This document shows, one piece after another, positions 10,790-19,492 of a stretch of DNA of 64,000 bases; within the stretch, counting starts at the first letter, position 1, and every line of letters begins with the position of its first letter. Made by a program: the position numbers and the translations under genes. The notes beneath the pieces were generated by a model, which worked only from the letters and a program-made list of their open reading frames with translations, made no database searches and was not told where the DNA came from. The stretch is from Candidatus Mediterraneibacter merdipullorum (lineage in GTDB: Bacteria; Bacillota; Clostridia; Lachnospirales; Lachnospiraceae): contig DXAL01000013.1 of assembly GCA_019117125.1 (NCBI GenBank), forward strand, positions 1 through 64,000, in the 5' to 3' direction.

Positions 10790-10818
10790 AGTATAGCACA
10801 CCCGGATGTACTTGTAAA
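10790..10818 (-). promoter_or_regulatory. Sigma-A promoter of rpsO
   Basis: TTTACA and TATACT are separated by 17 bases on the minus strand, about 90 bases upstream of the rpsO start. The -35 box lies directly after the stop codon of ribF. Confidence 0.82.
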
Positions 10819-10821
10819 GAC

Positions 10822-10885
10822 ATTTTTGCCTTTCACTGCCGACGGATTTTCGCCATGGATTTATGCCTTTCGCTGCCGGACGGAT
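10822..10885. repeat. Partial tandem duplication at the 3' end of ribF
   Basis: Two imperfect copies of a 26-27 bp sequence (10822-10847 and 10859-10885) lie 37 bases apart. The second copy in the gene direction lacks one C, which shifts the frame and brings the ribF stop codon inside it. Confidence 0.6.
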
Positions 10886-11774
10886 GGTCCCGGAAAAACT
10901 GTTCTCCGTAAGCCATATCCCGCATCACATGCTCCTTTAATTCCTCCACGGAGCCGAATTTCATCTCCGGCCGCTCAAACCCGCAGAACCGGGCAGTCAC
11001 TTCCTTCCCGTATGCGTTTCCCTCGTACCCGTATACGTAGACTTCCAGGAGCCTGCGGCGCCGGTCCGACACGGTGGGCTTGATGCCCGCGTTGCCGACC
11101 GCGTTATACCAGGTCCCGTCAATCTTTACGCGGCATGCATAGACGCCGTAGCGCGGAAGAATCTTCTTCTTTTCCGGTTCGATGTTCATGGTCGGAAAGC
11201 CCAGGGTGCGCCCGAGCTGCCTGCCGTGGCGCACTGTACCGGTCAGGGCATAGGGGTAGCCCAGCAGAGTGCCGGCAAGTTCCACATCGCCCTGGGCAAG
11301 TGCGTCTTTGATATAAGTGCTGCTGATGACTGTCCCGTTGTACCGCTCTTTTTCTATCACGTCCAGGGTATAGCCGTACCGGTCCGCATATGCGCGGAGC
11401 ATGGCGGCATCGCCTCTCTTCCCGTGGCCGAATGTAAAATCCGTTCCAACGACGATATGAGCCGCATGGAGCTTCCCGATGAGGACCTGTTCGATAAATG
11501 CCTCTGCTTCCATCTCCCGCAGTTCCTTTGTAAAGGGACATTCCAGCAGCCAGTCCGCCTTTCCCTCCAGGTGCTCCCTGCGCTCCCGGTTCGTCATGAG
11601 GGATTCCCGGTGCATGTCAAAGGCGCAGACTACAGTTTCGCACGCATCGGATGCGTATTCCCCCATCCTGCGGATGAGTTTCTGATGTCCCCGGTGGAGT
11701 CCGTCGAATTTTCCAAGGGTGACGGCGGTCGGTTTTTCTCCGGGAAAGGAATCGATTCCGGTAATGTATCTCAT
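10833..11774 (-). CDS. ribF: Bifunctional riboflavin kinase / FAD synthetase
   Basis: RibF phosphorylates riboflavin to FMN and adenylates FMN to FAD. The 313-residue protein has the N-terminal nucleotidyltransferase domain (TLGKFDGLHRGHQKLI, GTDFTFGHGKRG, SSTYIKDAL) and the C-terminal flavokinase domain (GRTLGFPTMNI, GVYACRVKIDG). It is the last gene of the rimP-nusA-infB operon, 37 bases after truB; the preceding ribosome binding site is weak. The last residues (about SMAKIRRQ) arise from a local duplication that also provides the stop codon, so the extreme C-terminus probably differs from relatives without affecting the catalytic domain. Confidence 0.95.
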   Translation of the reverse strand: MRYITGIDSFPGEKPTAVTLGKFDGLHRGHQKLIRRMGEYASDACETVVCAFDMHRESLMTNRERREHLEGKADWLLECPFTKELREMEAEAFIEQVLIGKLHAAHIVVGTDFTFGHGKRGDAAMLRAYADRYGYTLDVIEKERYNGTVISSTYIKDALAQGDVELAGTLLGYPYALTGTVRHGRQLGRTLGFPTMNIEPEKKKILPRYGVYACRVKIDGTWYNAVGNAGIKPTVSDRRRRLLEVYVYGYEGNAYGKEVTARFCGFERPEMKFGSVEELKEHVMRDMAYGEQFFRDHPSGSERHKSMAKIRRQ

Positions 11775-11811
11775 GTTCTCTGTCCAACCTTCTTATCTTC
11801 TCTTCTGTCTT

Positions 11812-12744
11812 TTATATCCCTGCATCCTCCTGTCCCTGCGCGGGGTCGAAGAACATCTTTTTCAGGCGGAGCTTCCCCTCCCCGGCATCATGCCGGTAGA
11901 TTCCGACGAAGCGCCCCCTGCCGTCATAGATGCGGCACTCCTCCCCGGGACCAGGAGGCTCTTCCCAAAACTCCACCCGGTCTGCCGGAAGAGGATTGCC
12001 GTTGTATGCACAGTGCGCCAGGGCTTCTCCCGCCATCCCCGCCTTCAGACCGGAAAACACGCGGTCCAGGGGGATGAGCATCTCCCCGAGGGTTCCCGCC
12101 TTCACAGCGGCTTCCACTTCCCGGAGCGTGACGCTGTCCCGGATGCAGAACATGCCGGACCTGGTCCGCACCAGGGATTCCATGCATCCGCCCGTGCCGA
12201 GCTTCTGTCCGATGTCATGGCACAGCGTCCGGATATAGGTTCCCTTGGAACAGGACACTTCCATCCGGACCCGGGGAAGTTCCACCGACAGAATCCGGAT
12301 ATTATGAATTGTCACGCGGCGGCTTTTCCGCTCTACGGTCTTCCCCTCCCGGGCAAGGTCGCAGAGTTTCTTTCCTCCCACCTTCAGCGCGGAATACATG
12401 GGCGGTATCTGGTCGTAATCGCCGACAAACCCGGCGATGCAGTCCAGCGCTTCCTCTTCCGAAACATCCGCGCTGCCGGTCCTGAGCACGGTCCCTGTGA
12501 TGTCCTGGGTGTCTGTCTCCACGCCCAACAGGAGCACCGCTTCATAAGTCTTGTCCCGCTCCGTCAGCAGATCGCACACTTTGGTCGCCCGTCCCAGACA
12601 GACAGGGAGTACCCCTTCTGCATCGGGGTCCAGGGTCCCGGTGTGGCCGATTTTTTTCTGATGGGTGATGCCCCGCAGGCGTGCGACCACATCGTGGGAT
12701 GTGTATCCTTTTTCTTTGCGGATGTTCAGGATGCCGTTTATCAT
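11812..12744 (-). CDS. truB: tRNA pseudouridine(55) synthase
   Basis: TruB makes pseudouridine 55 in the T-loop of tRNAs. The 310-residue protein starts MINGILNIRKEKGYTSHDVV and has the catalytic motif GHTGTLDPDAEGVLPV with the active-site Asp. A C-terminal PUA-like region follows. Its start overlaps the nrnA stop by four bases (ATGA), indicating coupling. It belongs to the operon that also makes RbfA, IF-2 and NusA. Confidence 0.96.
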   Translation of the reverse strand: MINGILNIRKEKGYTSHDVVARLRGITHQKKIGHTGTLDPDAEGVLPVCLGRATKVCDLLTERDKTYEAVLLLGVETDTQDITGTVLRTGSADVSEEEALDCIAGFVGDYDQIPPMYSALKVGGKKLCDLAREGKTVERKSRRVTIHNIRILSVELPRVRMEVSCSKGTYIRTLCHDIGQKLGTGGCMESLVRTRSGMFCIRDSVTLREVEAAVKAGTLGEMLIPLDRVFSGLKAGMAGEALAHCAYNGNPLPADRVEFWEEPPGPGEECRIYDGRGRFVGIYRHDAGEGKLRLKKMFFDPAQGQEDAGI

Positions 12745-13718
12745 GACAGGGTGTCCTCTTCTTCGCTTTTTAACTGAAGCGCGATGCGCGCGGTGATGTT
12801 GTTTATCACATCATAGCTCGTGCCTTCCATCGTCACGCCCGCTGCGCGCACATGTCCGCCGCCGCCGAAATACCGGGCGATCTCGCTTACATCCACTTTC
12901 CCTCTGGAACGCATGCTCACCTTGAACTTCTGGGGCTCCATCTCGTGCAGGAAGAGCGCGACTTCCACGCCCTTTGTCTGACGGAGCTGGCTTACAATGC
13001 CTTCCAGGTCTGAAGGCTTCGCCTGGAAAAACCGCATGGATTTCTGGCGGATGACGGACACGATGCACGTTTTATCCATGATGAGCATGCTCTCCAGGAG
13101 CGCACGCCCGAGTATCTGGTTCTGGACATACGTCTTTTCGTAGTAAGTCCTGTCGATGATGGTGCTGGCATCGATGCCTTTCCGCATGAGCACCGCCGCA
13201 GCCTCCATTGTCTCCGGCGAAGTACAGGAATACTGGAAGACGCCGGTATCATGGGCAATGCCCATATAGAGCGCCTCCGCTGCCTCCCTGCTTATCTTAT
13301 CCGCATCCAGCAGGGTAAATACCAGCTCGGACGCAGAACTTGCATCAGGTACGATATAATTGTGGTCCGCGAACGCCTCATTGCTGACGTGGTGGTCGAT
13401 GCACAGCGTTTCTTTCGCATGTTCAAACATTTCCTGAGCGAATCCGAGCCGCTTCGCATCTCCGCAGTCCAGACAGATGAACAAGTCATATGTCCGGTCT
13501 TTGCACGGTTCTGACCGTATCACATCTGTCCCGGAGAGCAGGTGGTAGGAATCCGGAATCTCCTCGAGATAGACATCTGTGCGGATACCGGGATACTGTT
13601 CTCTCAGGTAGTGGTACAGTCCGAGACATGAGCCCACGCAGTCGCCGTCCGGGCGGATATGTCCGCCCAGCGCGACGCTGTTCTTTCCTTTCAGAATCTC
13701 TTCTAATTTAATCTTCAT
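12741..13718 (-). CDS. nrnA: Bifunctional oligoribonuclease / PAP phosphatase (DHH family)
   Basis: NrnA degrades short RNAs and dephosphorylates pAp. The DHH-family phosphoesterase motifs are visible: GHIRPDGDCVGS, CLDCGDAKRLG and IDHHVSN, followed by the C-terminal DHHA1 domain ending in a glycine-rich GGGGHVRAAG segment. The start at 13718 is supported by GAGGAG close upstream and lies inside the end of rbfA (11-base overlap). The length of 325 residues is typical. It is translationally linked to rbfA and truB. Confidence 0.93.
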   Translation of the reverse strand: MKIKLEEILKGKNSVALGGHIRPDGDCVGSCLGLYHYLREQYPGIRTDVYLEEIPDSYHLLSGTDVIRSEPCKDRTYDLFICLDCGDAKRLGFAQEMFEHAKETLCIDHHVSNEAFADHNYIVPDASSASELVFTLLDADKISREAAEALYMGIAHDTGVFQYSCTSPETMEAAAVLMRKGIDASTIIDRTYYEKTYVQNQILGRALLESMLIMDKTCIVSVIRQKSMRFFQAKPSDLEGIVSQLRQTKGVEVALFLHEMEPQKFKVSMRSRGKVDVSEIARYFGGGGHVRAAGVTMEGTSYDVINNITARIALQLKSEEEDTLS

Positions 13719-14094
13719 CCTGCTCCTCTGCTCCATTGTCCAAATCTCTGGTTACTTCGTCTATCTTTCTGCTGATATTCACTCCGTACTCGATGGACTG
13801 GTCCGCAATGAACCGGATTTCCGGAGTGTTGCGCATGTTCAGCTTATGCGCCAGCTCGCGGCGGATATACCCCTCCGCGTTCTTAAGCCCTGCGATAGTG
13901 TCTTTCAGGGCTTTTTCCTCTCCGAGGACACTGATATATGCCCTGCAGGTCTTCAGGTCCGGAGCAACTTCCACAGCCACCACGGATGTCATCGGCGCAA
14001 CTCTCGGGTCTTTGATCCCGCTGCGTATGATGCTGCTCAGTTCCCGCTGGACCTCAGCGTTTACACGTGTATTCTTGATACTGTTCTTTCTCAT
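13708..14094 (-). CDS. rbfA: 30S ribosome-binding factor A
   Basis: RbfA is a KH-type maturation factor of the 30S subunit that acts on the 5' end of 16S rRNA. The 128-residue protein begins MRKNSIKNTRVNAEVQREL and includes DPRVAPMTSVVAVEVAPDL and LAHKLNMRNTPEIRFI, all typical. It lies 30 bases after infB. The C-terminal tail is acidic (EEQDED). Confidence 0.96.
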   Translation of the reverse strand: MRKNSIKNTRVNAEVQRELSSIIRSGIKDPRVAPMTSVVAVEVAPDLKTCRAYISVLGEEKALKDTIAGLKNAEGYIRRELAHKLNMRNTPEIRFIADQSIEYGVNISRKIDEVTRDLDNGAEEQDED

Positions 14095-14124
14095 TGCCGC
14101 TCCTTTTCATTTGCTGTCCTGCTG

Positions 14125-16926
14125 TTACCGTTCAATCTCGACCATCTTGTAGGCTTCCACATTGTCGCCTTCCTTGATGTCGTTGTAGTTCTCAAATACG
14201 AAGCCGCACTCATATCCTGCCCGGACTTCCTTCACGTCATCCTTGAATCTTCTCAGGGATGCCAGCGGTCCGTCGAACACGACGACGCCGTCTCTGATCA
14301 GGCGGCAGGAGCAGTTCCGCTCGAAGATGCCGTCCTGCACGTAAGCGCCGGCGATGGTGCCGATTCCGGACGCCTTGAATGTCTGGCGTACTTCCGCGTG
14401 GCCGAGCACCTTCTCCTCGAATACCGGGTCGAGCATTCCCTTCATCGCCGCTTCCACGTCCTCGATGGCGTTGTAGATGACCCGGTAGAGCCGGATATCC
14501 ACGCCTTCCCGCTCGGCGATGTCTTTTGCTGTCGCATCCGGGCGCACGTTGAAGCCGATGATGATGGCGTTGGACGCCGATGCGAGGATGACGTCCGACT
14601 CGTTGATGGCGCCGACTCCGCCGTGGATGACTTTGATGACCACCTCGTCGTTGGAAAGTTTCAAAAGGCTCTGCTTCATGGCTTCCACGGAGCCCTGCAC
14701 ATCCGCCTTGACGACGATGTCCAGTTCTTTGAGGCTGCCTTCCTGAATCTGGTTGAACAGGTCATCCAGGGACATCCTGGACCTGGTCTCATCCAGCAGT
14801 TTCACCTTGTTCTGTGCGATGAAGGTCTCGGCAAAGTTTCTTGCATCCTTCTCAGAGCCGCATCCCACGAATACTTCTCCCGCATTGGGAACCTCGTTGA
14901 GTCCCAGTATCTCTACCGGCTGAGACGGTCCGGCTTCTTTGACGCGACGTCCCTTGTCGTCCATCATCGCGCGGACACGGCCGTGTGCGCTTCCGGCAGC
15001 GATGGCGTCTCCCACGTGGAGCGTACCTTTCTGTACGAGCACGGTCGCCACGGAACCCTTTCCTTTATCCAGCTCCGCCTCGATGACAAGACCTCTTGCC
15101 GCACGCTTCGGATTTGCCTTGAGCTCCATCACTTCTGCCGTGAGCAGTATCATCTCGAGCAGCTCCGGGATGCCTTCCTTCGTGTGTGCGGATACCGGGA
15201 CGAACACTGTGCTTCCGCCCCAGTCCTCGGGGATGAGCTCATACTCGGTCAGTTCCTGCTTCACCCGTTCAATGTTGGCGCCCGGCTTATCAATCTTGTT
15301 AATGGCAACGATGATTTCGACTCCCGCCGCCTTTGCGTGGTTGATCGCCTCCACAGTCTGAGGCATCACGCCGTCGTCTGCAGCCACGACCAGGATCGCA
15401 ATATCCGTAGAGTTGGCGCCGCGCATGCGCATCGCCGTAAACGCCTCATGTCCGGGCGTATCCAGGAATGTAATCTTCTCTCCGTTGACTTCCACCATGT
15501 AGGCGCCGATGTGCTGTGTGATGCCGCCGGCTTCCCGGTCGGTCACATTGGTGTGGCGTATCGCGTCCAGGAGGGAGGTCTTGCCGTGGTCTACGTGTCC
15601 CATCACACAGACGACAGGCGGACGTTTTACCATCAGGCTCTCATCTTCCTCCTCTTCCCTGAGCAGCTCTTCTATGACATCGACGACTTCTTCTTTCTCA
15701 CAGAGGACGTCAAACTCCAGTGCGATTTCCTCGGCTGTCTCGTAGTCAATCTCCTGGTTGACCGTGAACACCTTGCCCTGGAGGAACAGTTTCTTGATGA
15801 TGACAGAAGGCACGACTTTCATCTTATCCGCCAGTTCCTGTATGGTGAGGACTTCCGGGATGACAATCTGTTTGATTTTTTCTTCCTTCTTTGCCTCCTG
15901 CTTCGGCTGGGGTTTCTTCGCCTCCGCCGCCTGTTTCTGCTTCCTGCCCTTTCTTCCTTTTCCTTCAAAGGCCTCGTCTCTGTATTCTTTCTTCTTGTTG
16001 TCGCGCTCTTTGTCTTTTGCCTTGTTGCGCTGGTTCTTCTGCTGTTCCATCACCGGAGCGCTTATCTCATCCCTGCGGGAATCTCTCCGGTCCGGACGTG
16101 ATCCCTGACCGGGCCGCTGGTCTTTTCCGCCGCGCTCCGGTCTGCCCGGACGTCCGCCCCCGGTTCCGAATGTGCGTCCGCCCTGTCCTCTCTCCGGTCT
16201 GTCCTGACGCATCGGGCGGTCTGAGCCTGCCGGTCTGTCCTGGCGTGGACGGCGCTCAGACGGCGCTGGACGTTCTCCTGCCGGACGGCCGGACATCCCG
16301 CTGTTCTCTGCTGCAGGTCTCGCAGCCGGACGTTCTCCTGCCGGGCGTACCGGGCGTTCTCCCGCCGGACGGACCGGGCGCTCTCCTTCCGGGCGTACCG
16401 GGCGTTCTCCCGCCGGACGGACCGGACGCTCCCCTGCCGGACGGACCGGACGCTCCCCTGCCGGGCGTACGGGACGTTCCCCTGCCGGACGGACCGGACG
16501 CTCTCCTGCCGGACGGACTGGACGGTCCCCTGCCGGGCGTGCCGGACGGTCCCCTGCCGGACGCGCCGGACGCTGAGCCGGACGGTTCCCCTGGATGCGG
16601 CTGCTGTTCCTGGAATTCTGGGGCCGGATGACAAATGCCAGATTTTTCTTCTTCGGCGCCGTCTCTTCCTTTGCCGGCGCGACCGCCTCTTCCTTTGCCG
16701 GTGCAGCCGCCTCTTCCTTTGCGGGAGCGGCTGCCGCCGGTTTCCCAGCGGACTGCGGCGCGGATTTCTTTGCCGCCAGCTCGCCCCGTATCTCCTCTGC
16801 CACACTGTCCTCCACGGTACTCATGTGGTTTTTTATCTCCACGTTTTTGCTCTTCAGGATGTCTGTGAGCTCTTTATTTTCTATCCCCAGCTCTTTTGCC
16901 AGTTCATGTACTCTCATTTTCGTCAT
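14125..16926 (-). CDS. infB: Translation initiation factor IF-2
   Basis: IF-2 is the GTPase that places initiator tRNA on the ribosome. The 933-residue protein has an N-terminal IF2_N domain ([17 protein letters not shown]), a long Lys/Pro/Arg/Gly linker, the G domain ([20 protein letters not shown]) and C-terminal beta-barrel domains. The start at 16926 is preferred because AAAGGAGG lies six bases upstream; an in-frame ATG at 17004 has no such site. The linker contains about ten near-identical copies of an 8-residue unit RPAGERPV (residues about 119-202). The gene lies 19 bases after ylxQ. Confidence 0.97.
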   Translation of the reverse strand: MTKMRVHELAKELGIENKELTDILKSKNVEIKNHMSTVEDSVAEEIRGELAAKKSAPQSAGKPAAAAPAKEEAAAPAKEEAVAPAKEETAPKKKNLAFVIRPQNSRNSSRIQGNRPAQRPARPAGDRPARPAGDRPVRPAGERPVRPAGERPVRPAGERPVRPAGERPVRPAGERPVRPEGERPVRPAGERPVRPAGERPAARPAAENSGMSGRPAGERPAPSERRPRQDRPAGSDRPMRQDRPERGQGGRTFGTGGGRPGRPERGGKDQRPGQGSRPDRRDSRRDEISAPVMEQQKNQRNKAKDKERDNKKKEYRDEAFEGKGRKGRKQKQAAEAKKPQPKQEAKKEEKIKQIVIPEVLTIQELADKMKVVPSVIIKKLFLQGKVFTVNQEIDYETAEEIALEFDVLCEKEEVVDVIEELLREEEEDESLMVKRPPVVCVMGHVDHGKTSLLDAIRHTNVTDREAGGITQHIGAYMVEVNGEKITFLDTPGHEAFTAMRMRGANSTDIAILVVAADDGVMPQTVEAINHAKAAGVEIIVAINKIDKPGANIERVKQELTEYELIPEDWGGSTVFVPVSAHTKEGIPELLEMILLTAEVMELKANPKRAARGLVIEAELDKGKGSVATVLVQKGTLHVGDAIAAGSAHGRVRAMMDDKGRRVKEAGPSQPVEILGLNEVPNAGEVFVGCGSEKDARNFAETFIAQNKVKLLDETRSRMSLDDLFNQIQEGSLKELDIVVKADVQGSVEAMKQSLLKLSNDEVVIKVIHGGVGAINESDVILASASNAIIIGFNVRPDATAKDIAEREGVDIRLYRVIYNAIEDVEAAMKGMLDPVFEEKVLGHAEVRQTFKASGIGTIAGAYVQDGIFERNCSCRLIRDGVVVFDGPLASLRRFKDDVKEVRAGYECGFVFENYNDIKEGDNVEAYKMVEIER
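16321..16572. repeat. infB: 24-bp tandem repeats coding RPAGERPV units in infB
   Basis: About ten head-to-tail copies of a 24-bp unit encode an Arg/Pro/Gly/Glu octapeptide in the IF-2 linker. The units differ by single substitutions (PAGD, PEGE). All changes keep the frame, so copy number can vary without disrupting the protein. Confidence 0.88.
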
Positions 16927-16945
16927 ATATGCTGCCTCCTTTATG

Positions 16946-17269
16946 CTATGCATGATTCTCCCGGACCGTAAGTTCCTTCCGAATCCCCTCTGCAAATCCT
17001 TCATCCGTTACCGCCAGGACCGCGCGGTAGTCTTTTCCCACCGCATGCCCCAGTGCATCCCGGTCTTTATAGGTGCAGAACGGGACCTGGTAGTACGTGC
17101 ACATGTCCCGGAATTTTTTCCCTGTGTTCTCCGATGCATCCCGTGCGATGATGACGAGACATGCATTCCCGGACCTGACCGCGTTTTCCACAGGCGTGCT
17201 GCCGCTTGCCAGCCGTCCTGCGCGCGCTGCCAGACCGAGAAGAGAGAGGACCTTATCCTTCTGATTCAA
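16946..17269 (-). CDS. ylxQ: L7Ae/L30e/S12e-family RNA-binding protein (YlxQ)
   Basis: YlxQ is a small L7Ae-fold protein, probably a kink-turn RNA binder associated with the ribosome. The sequence [22 protein letters not shown] followed by [11 protein letters not shown] is typical. The likely start is TTG at 17269, ten bases after AAGGAG and aligned with the family's MNxKD start; a GTG at 17275 is the alternative. It overlaps the end of ylxR by 17 bases. The protein has 107 residues. Confidence 0.85.
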   Translation of the reverse strand: MNQKDKVLSLLGLAARAGRLASGSTPVENAVRSGNACLVIIARDASENTGKKFRDMCTYYQVPFCTYKDRDALGHAVGKDYRAVLAVTDEGFAEGIRKELTVRENHA

Positions 17270-17534
17270 TCTCACCCATCTCCTTTTCCAGCCTGTCATA
17301 TACATCCTGCGGGATTTCCTGCTTAAAGGAGCGCTCCAGACCTTTCGACCTGACGGCGCTTCGGAAGCATTCCACGGACCGGCACAGATATGCTCCGCGT
17401 CCGTTCTTTTTTCCTGCCGCGTCGACGATAAACTCCCCGTCCTCACTCCTGAGGATGCGCATCAGTTCTTTCTTCGGCTTCATTTCGCCGCATCCGACAC
17501 ATTTGCGCATCGGAATCTTCTTTTTTCCTGTCAA
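17253..17534 (-). CDS. ylxR: YlxR family RNase P modulator
   Basis: YlxR (renamed RnpM in Bacillus subtilis, where it is reported to bind and inhibit RNase P RNA) is a small RNA-binding protein of the nusA operon. The sequence IPMRKCVGCGEMKPKKELMRI and the GRGAYLCRSVECF motif identify it. The start is taken as TTG (17534) because AAAGGAG lies eight bases before it; the GTG at 17543 directly abuts the ribosome binding site. The RNase P RNA gene lies elsewhere in this window (63515-63866). Confidence 0.88.
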   Translation of the reverse strand: MTGKKKIPMRKCVGCGEMKPKKELMRILRSEDGEFIVDAAGKKNGRGAYLCRSVECFRSAVRSKGLERSFKQEIPQDVYDRLEKEMGEIESEG

Positions 17535-17558
17535 ATGTCCCACTCCTTTGGCACTGTC

Positions 17559-18785
17559 TTATTCTTTATCTTCTGCGTACGGCTCTTCCGCGTACGCTTC
17601 CTCGTATGCATCTTCCTCATATCCGTCAGCATAGTCGTCAGCATATCCGTCGTCGTACAGATCATCGTACCCGTCGTCATAGTCTCCGGTATAGCCTTCC
17701 TCGCCGACAAGACCCATCTGCTCCATATAATTTTCCGGAAGGTCTCCTGCCTCGATTGCCTGGGTCTCGCTCTTGATGTCAATCTTGTATCCGGTCAGCC
17801 TTGCCGCCAGGCGCGCGTTCTGCCCTTCCTTTCCGATGGCAAGGGAAAGCTGGTAGTCCGGCACGATGACATTGGCGACTTTTTCTTCCGGGTCCGCCAT
17901 GACGGAGATGACTTTTGCCGGACTGAGGGCGTTCTCAATCAGGAGCGCCGGGTTCTCATCCCAGTTGATGATGTCGATTTTCTCGCCGTGCAGTTCCTGG
18001 ACGACCGCGTTCACCCTGCCGCCGTTCATGCCCACGCACGCGCCCACCGGGTCCACGTTCGGGTCGTTGGACCAGACTGCCATCTTCGTCCTGGAACCTG
18101 CTTCTCTCGCGATGCTCTTTATCTCCACAATGCCGTCCCGTACTTCGGATACTTCTGCCTCAAAAAGCCGTTTCACAAGTTCCGGATGGGTCCTGGACAC
18201 CAGAATCTTCGGTCCCCTCGGCGTATTCTTGACTTCTACGACATAAAGTTTGATGCGGTCCGTCGGGCGGAATTTCTCGCCTTTGACCTGTTCGTTTTCC
18301 GTGAGCATGGCGTCCGCCCTGCCCAGATTGATGCTGATGTTCTTCCCGACATAGCGCTGGACGATACCGGTCACGATATCTTTCTCTTTTTCAAAGTACT
18401 GGTCGAACACCACTTTGCGCTCCTCTTCCCGTATCTTCTGGAGGATGAGGTTCTTCGCATTCTGCGTAGCGATGCGCCCGAATTCTTTCGACTGTACGGG
18501 AATCTGCGCCACATCTCCGACCTGGAGCGCGGAATCCAGCTTCTCCGCATCTTCCAGGCTGATTTCCAGCGCCGGGTCCTCTACTTCCTCAACGACCGTC
18601 TTCTCCGCATAGACCGCGTAATCGCAGGTCTCCCGGTCCATGACCACCTTGATGTTCTCGGATGTCCCGAAGTGATTCTTGCATGCGCTGAGCAGGGAAT
18701 TTTCGATGGCGTCCATCATAACGTCCCTGCTGATGTTCTTTTCTTTTTCAAGAATTGTCAACGCTTCCATTAACTCTGTGTTCAT
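17559..18785 (-). CDS. nusA: Transcription termination/antitermination factor NusA
   Basis: NusA binds RNA polymerase and modulates pausing and termination. The 408-residue protein has the N-terminal domain ([19 protein letters not shown]), an S1 domain, and two KH domains ([45 protein letters not shown]). After the KH domains comes an acidic tail of about 50 residues built of Asp, Tyr, Gly, Ala and Glu. It sits between rimP and ylxR in the classic order. The start has AGGAGG ten bases upstream. Confidence 0.97.
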   Translation of the reverse strand: MNTELMEALTILEKEKNISRDVMMDAIENSLLSACKNHFGTSENIKVVMDRETCDYAVYAEKTVVEEVEDPALEISLEDAEKLDSALQVGDVAQIPVQSKEFGRIATQNAKNLILQKIREEERKVVFDQYFEKEKDIVTGIVQRYVGKNISINLGRADAMLTENEQVKGEKFRPTDRIKLYVVEVKNTPRGPKILVSRTHPELVKRLFEAEVSEVRDGIVEIKSIAREAGSRTKMAVWSNDPNVDPVGACVGMNGGRVNAVVQELHGEKIDIINWDENPALLIENALSPAKVISVMADPEEKVANVIVPDYQLSLAIGKEGQNARLAARLTGYKIDIKSETQAIEAGDLPENYMEQMGLVGEEGYTGDYDDGYDDLYDDGYADDYADGYEEDAYEEAYAEEPYAEDKE

Positions 18786-18810
18786 TTTTTCGCTTCCTCC
18801 TAATAATTGA

Positions 18811-19278
18811 TTAAAAATCCAGCGCCAGACGTATCAGGGCGATATCCGCCCGGTCAAATGTCTGCTCCGTATCATCTTCATATGCGATGGTAACCGTATC
18901 TTCATCATACCTTTTCAGTATGCCGGTAAACTCTTTCTGCCGGTCAATCGCGCGGTACGTCCGTATCTCTACTTCCTCGCCCACGCTTCTTGCAAAATCC
19001 TTTTCCTTTTTCAGCGGTCTCCCGAGTCCCGGGGAACTCACCTCAAACACATAGGATTCCTCGATGTAATCCTCTTCATCCAGGATATCCGAGAACTTCC
19101 GGCTGACCGCCTCGCAGTCATCCACCGTGATGCCTCCCGGCTTGTCGATGTATGCCCTCAGATACCAGGTCCCTCCCTCTCTGACGTATTCCACGTCTAC
19201 CAGCTCGAAACCGAGTCCGGCAACGACCGGCTCCAGGAGCTGTTCTGTCTTCTGTTCGTATTCCTCTCGCCTTGACAC
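18811..19278 (-). CDS. rimP: Ribosome maturation factor RimP
   Basis: RimP assists 30S assembly. The 155-residue protein shows the family signature GFELVDVEYVREGGTWYLR, ITVDDCEAVSR and EVSSPGLGRPLKKEKDF, with a C-terminal SH3-like domain. Translation starts at GTG with AAAGGAAG eight bases upstream. It is the first gene of a nine-gene operon reaching ribF, and its leader contains a strong hairpin (19355-19382). Confidence 0.96.
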   Translation of the reverse strand: MSRREEYEQKTEQLLEPVVAGLGFELVDVEYVREGGTWYLRAYIDKPGGITVDDCEAVSRKFSDILDEEDYIEESYVFEVSSPGLGRPLKKEKDFARSVGEEVEIRTYRAIDRQKEFTGILKRYDEDTVTIAYEDDTEQTFDRADIALIRLALDF

Positions 19279-19354
19279 ACTATACTTCCTTTCCCTGCTG
19301 GATGCGCCGCCTCCGGATAAGATGGGACGCGCCCTGTTTTTTTCTTTCCAACAA

Positions 19355-19382
19355 AGAAGAGTGAACTTTCGTTCACTCTTCT
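19355..19382 (-). terminator. Hairpin between parC and rimP: parC terminator and possible nus-operon attenuator
   Basis: A perfect 12-bp stem with a GAAA loop is followed on the minus strand by an interrupted U-tract (CTTTGTTGG). It lies downstream of parC but also downstream of the rimP promoter at 19410-19438, so transcripts starting there must read through it to reach rimP and nusA. Confidence 0.7.
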
Positions 19383-19409
19383 GCCGGGTTCCTTATGTAT
19401 CTGGGACTC

Positions 19410-19438
19410 AGTATACCACCAGTCCCCGTATAATGCAA
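19410..19438 (-). promoter_or_regulatory. Sigma-A promoter of the rimP-nusA-infB operon
   Basis: TTGCAT and TATACT are separated by 17 bases on the minus strand. The expected start point near 19403 is about 20 bases upstream of the hairpin at 19355-19382 and about 125 bases before rimP. Confidence 0.78.
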
Positions 19439-19492
19439 GGGTTATTTTGCAAAATCCTGTATCTCCTTTGTCATCCGGATGCGGCGTTTGTC

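Noticed and set aside
13846-16101. A 751-codon open frame on the plus strand opposite infB
   Set aside because: It is the antisense shadow of the IF-2 gene, with biased composition and no start signal.
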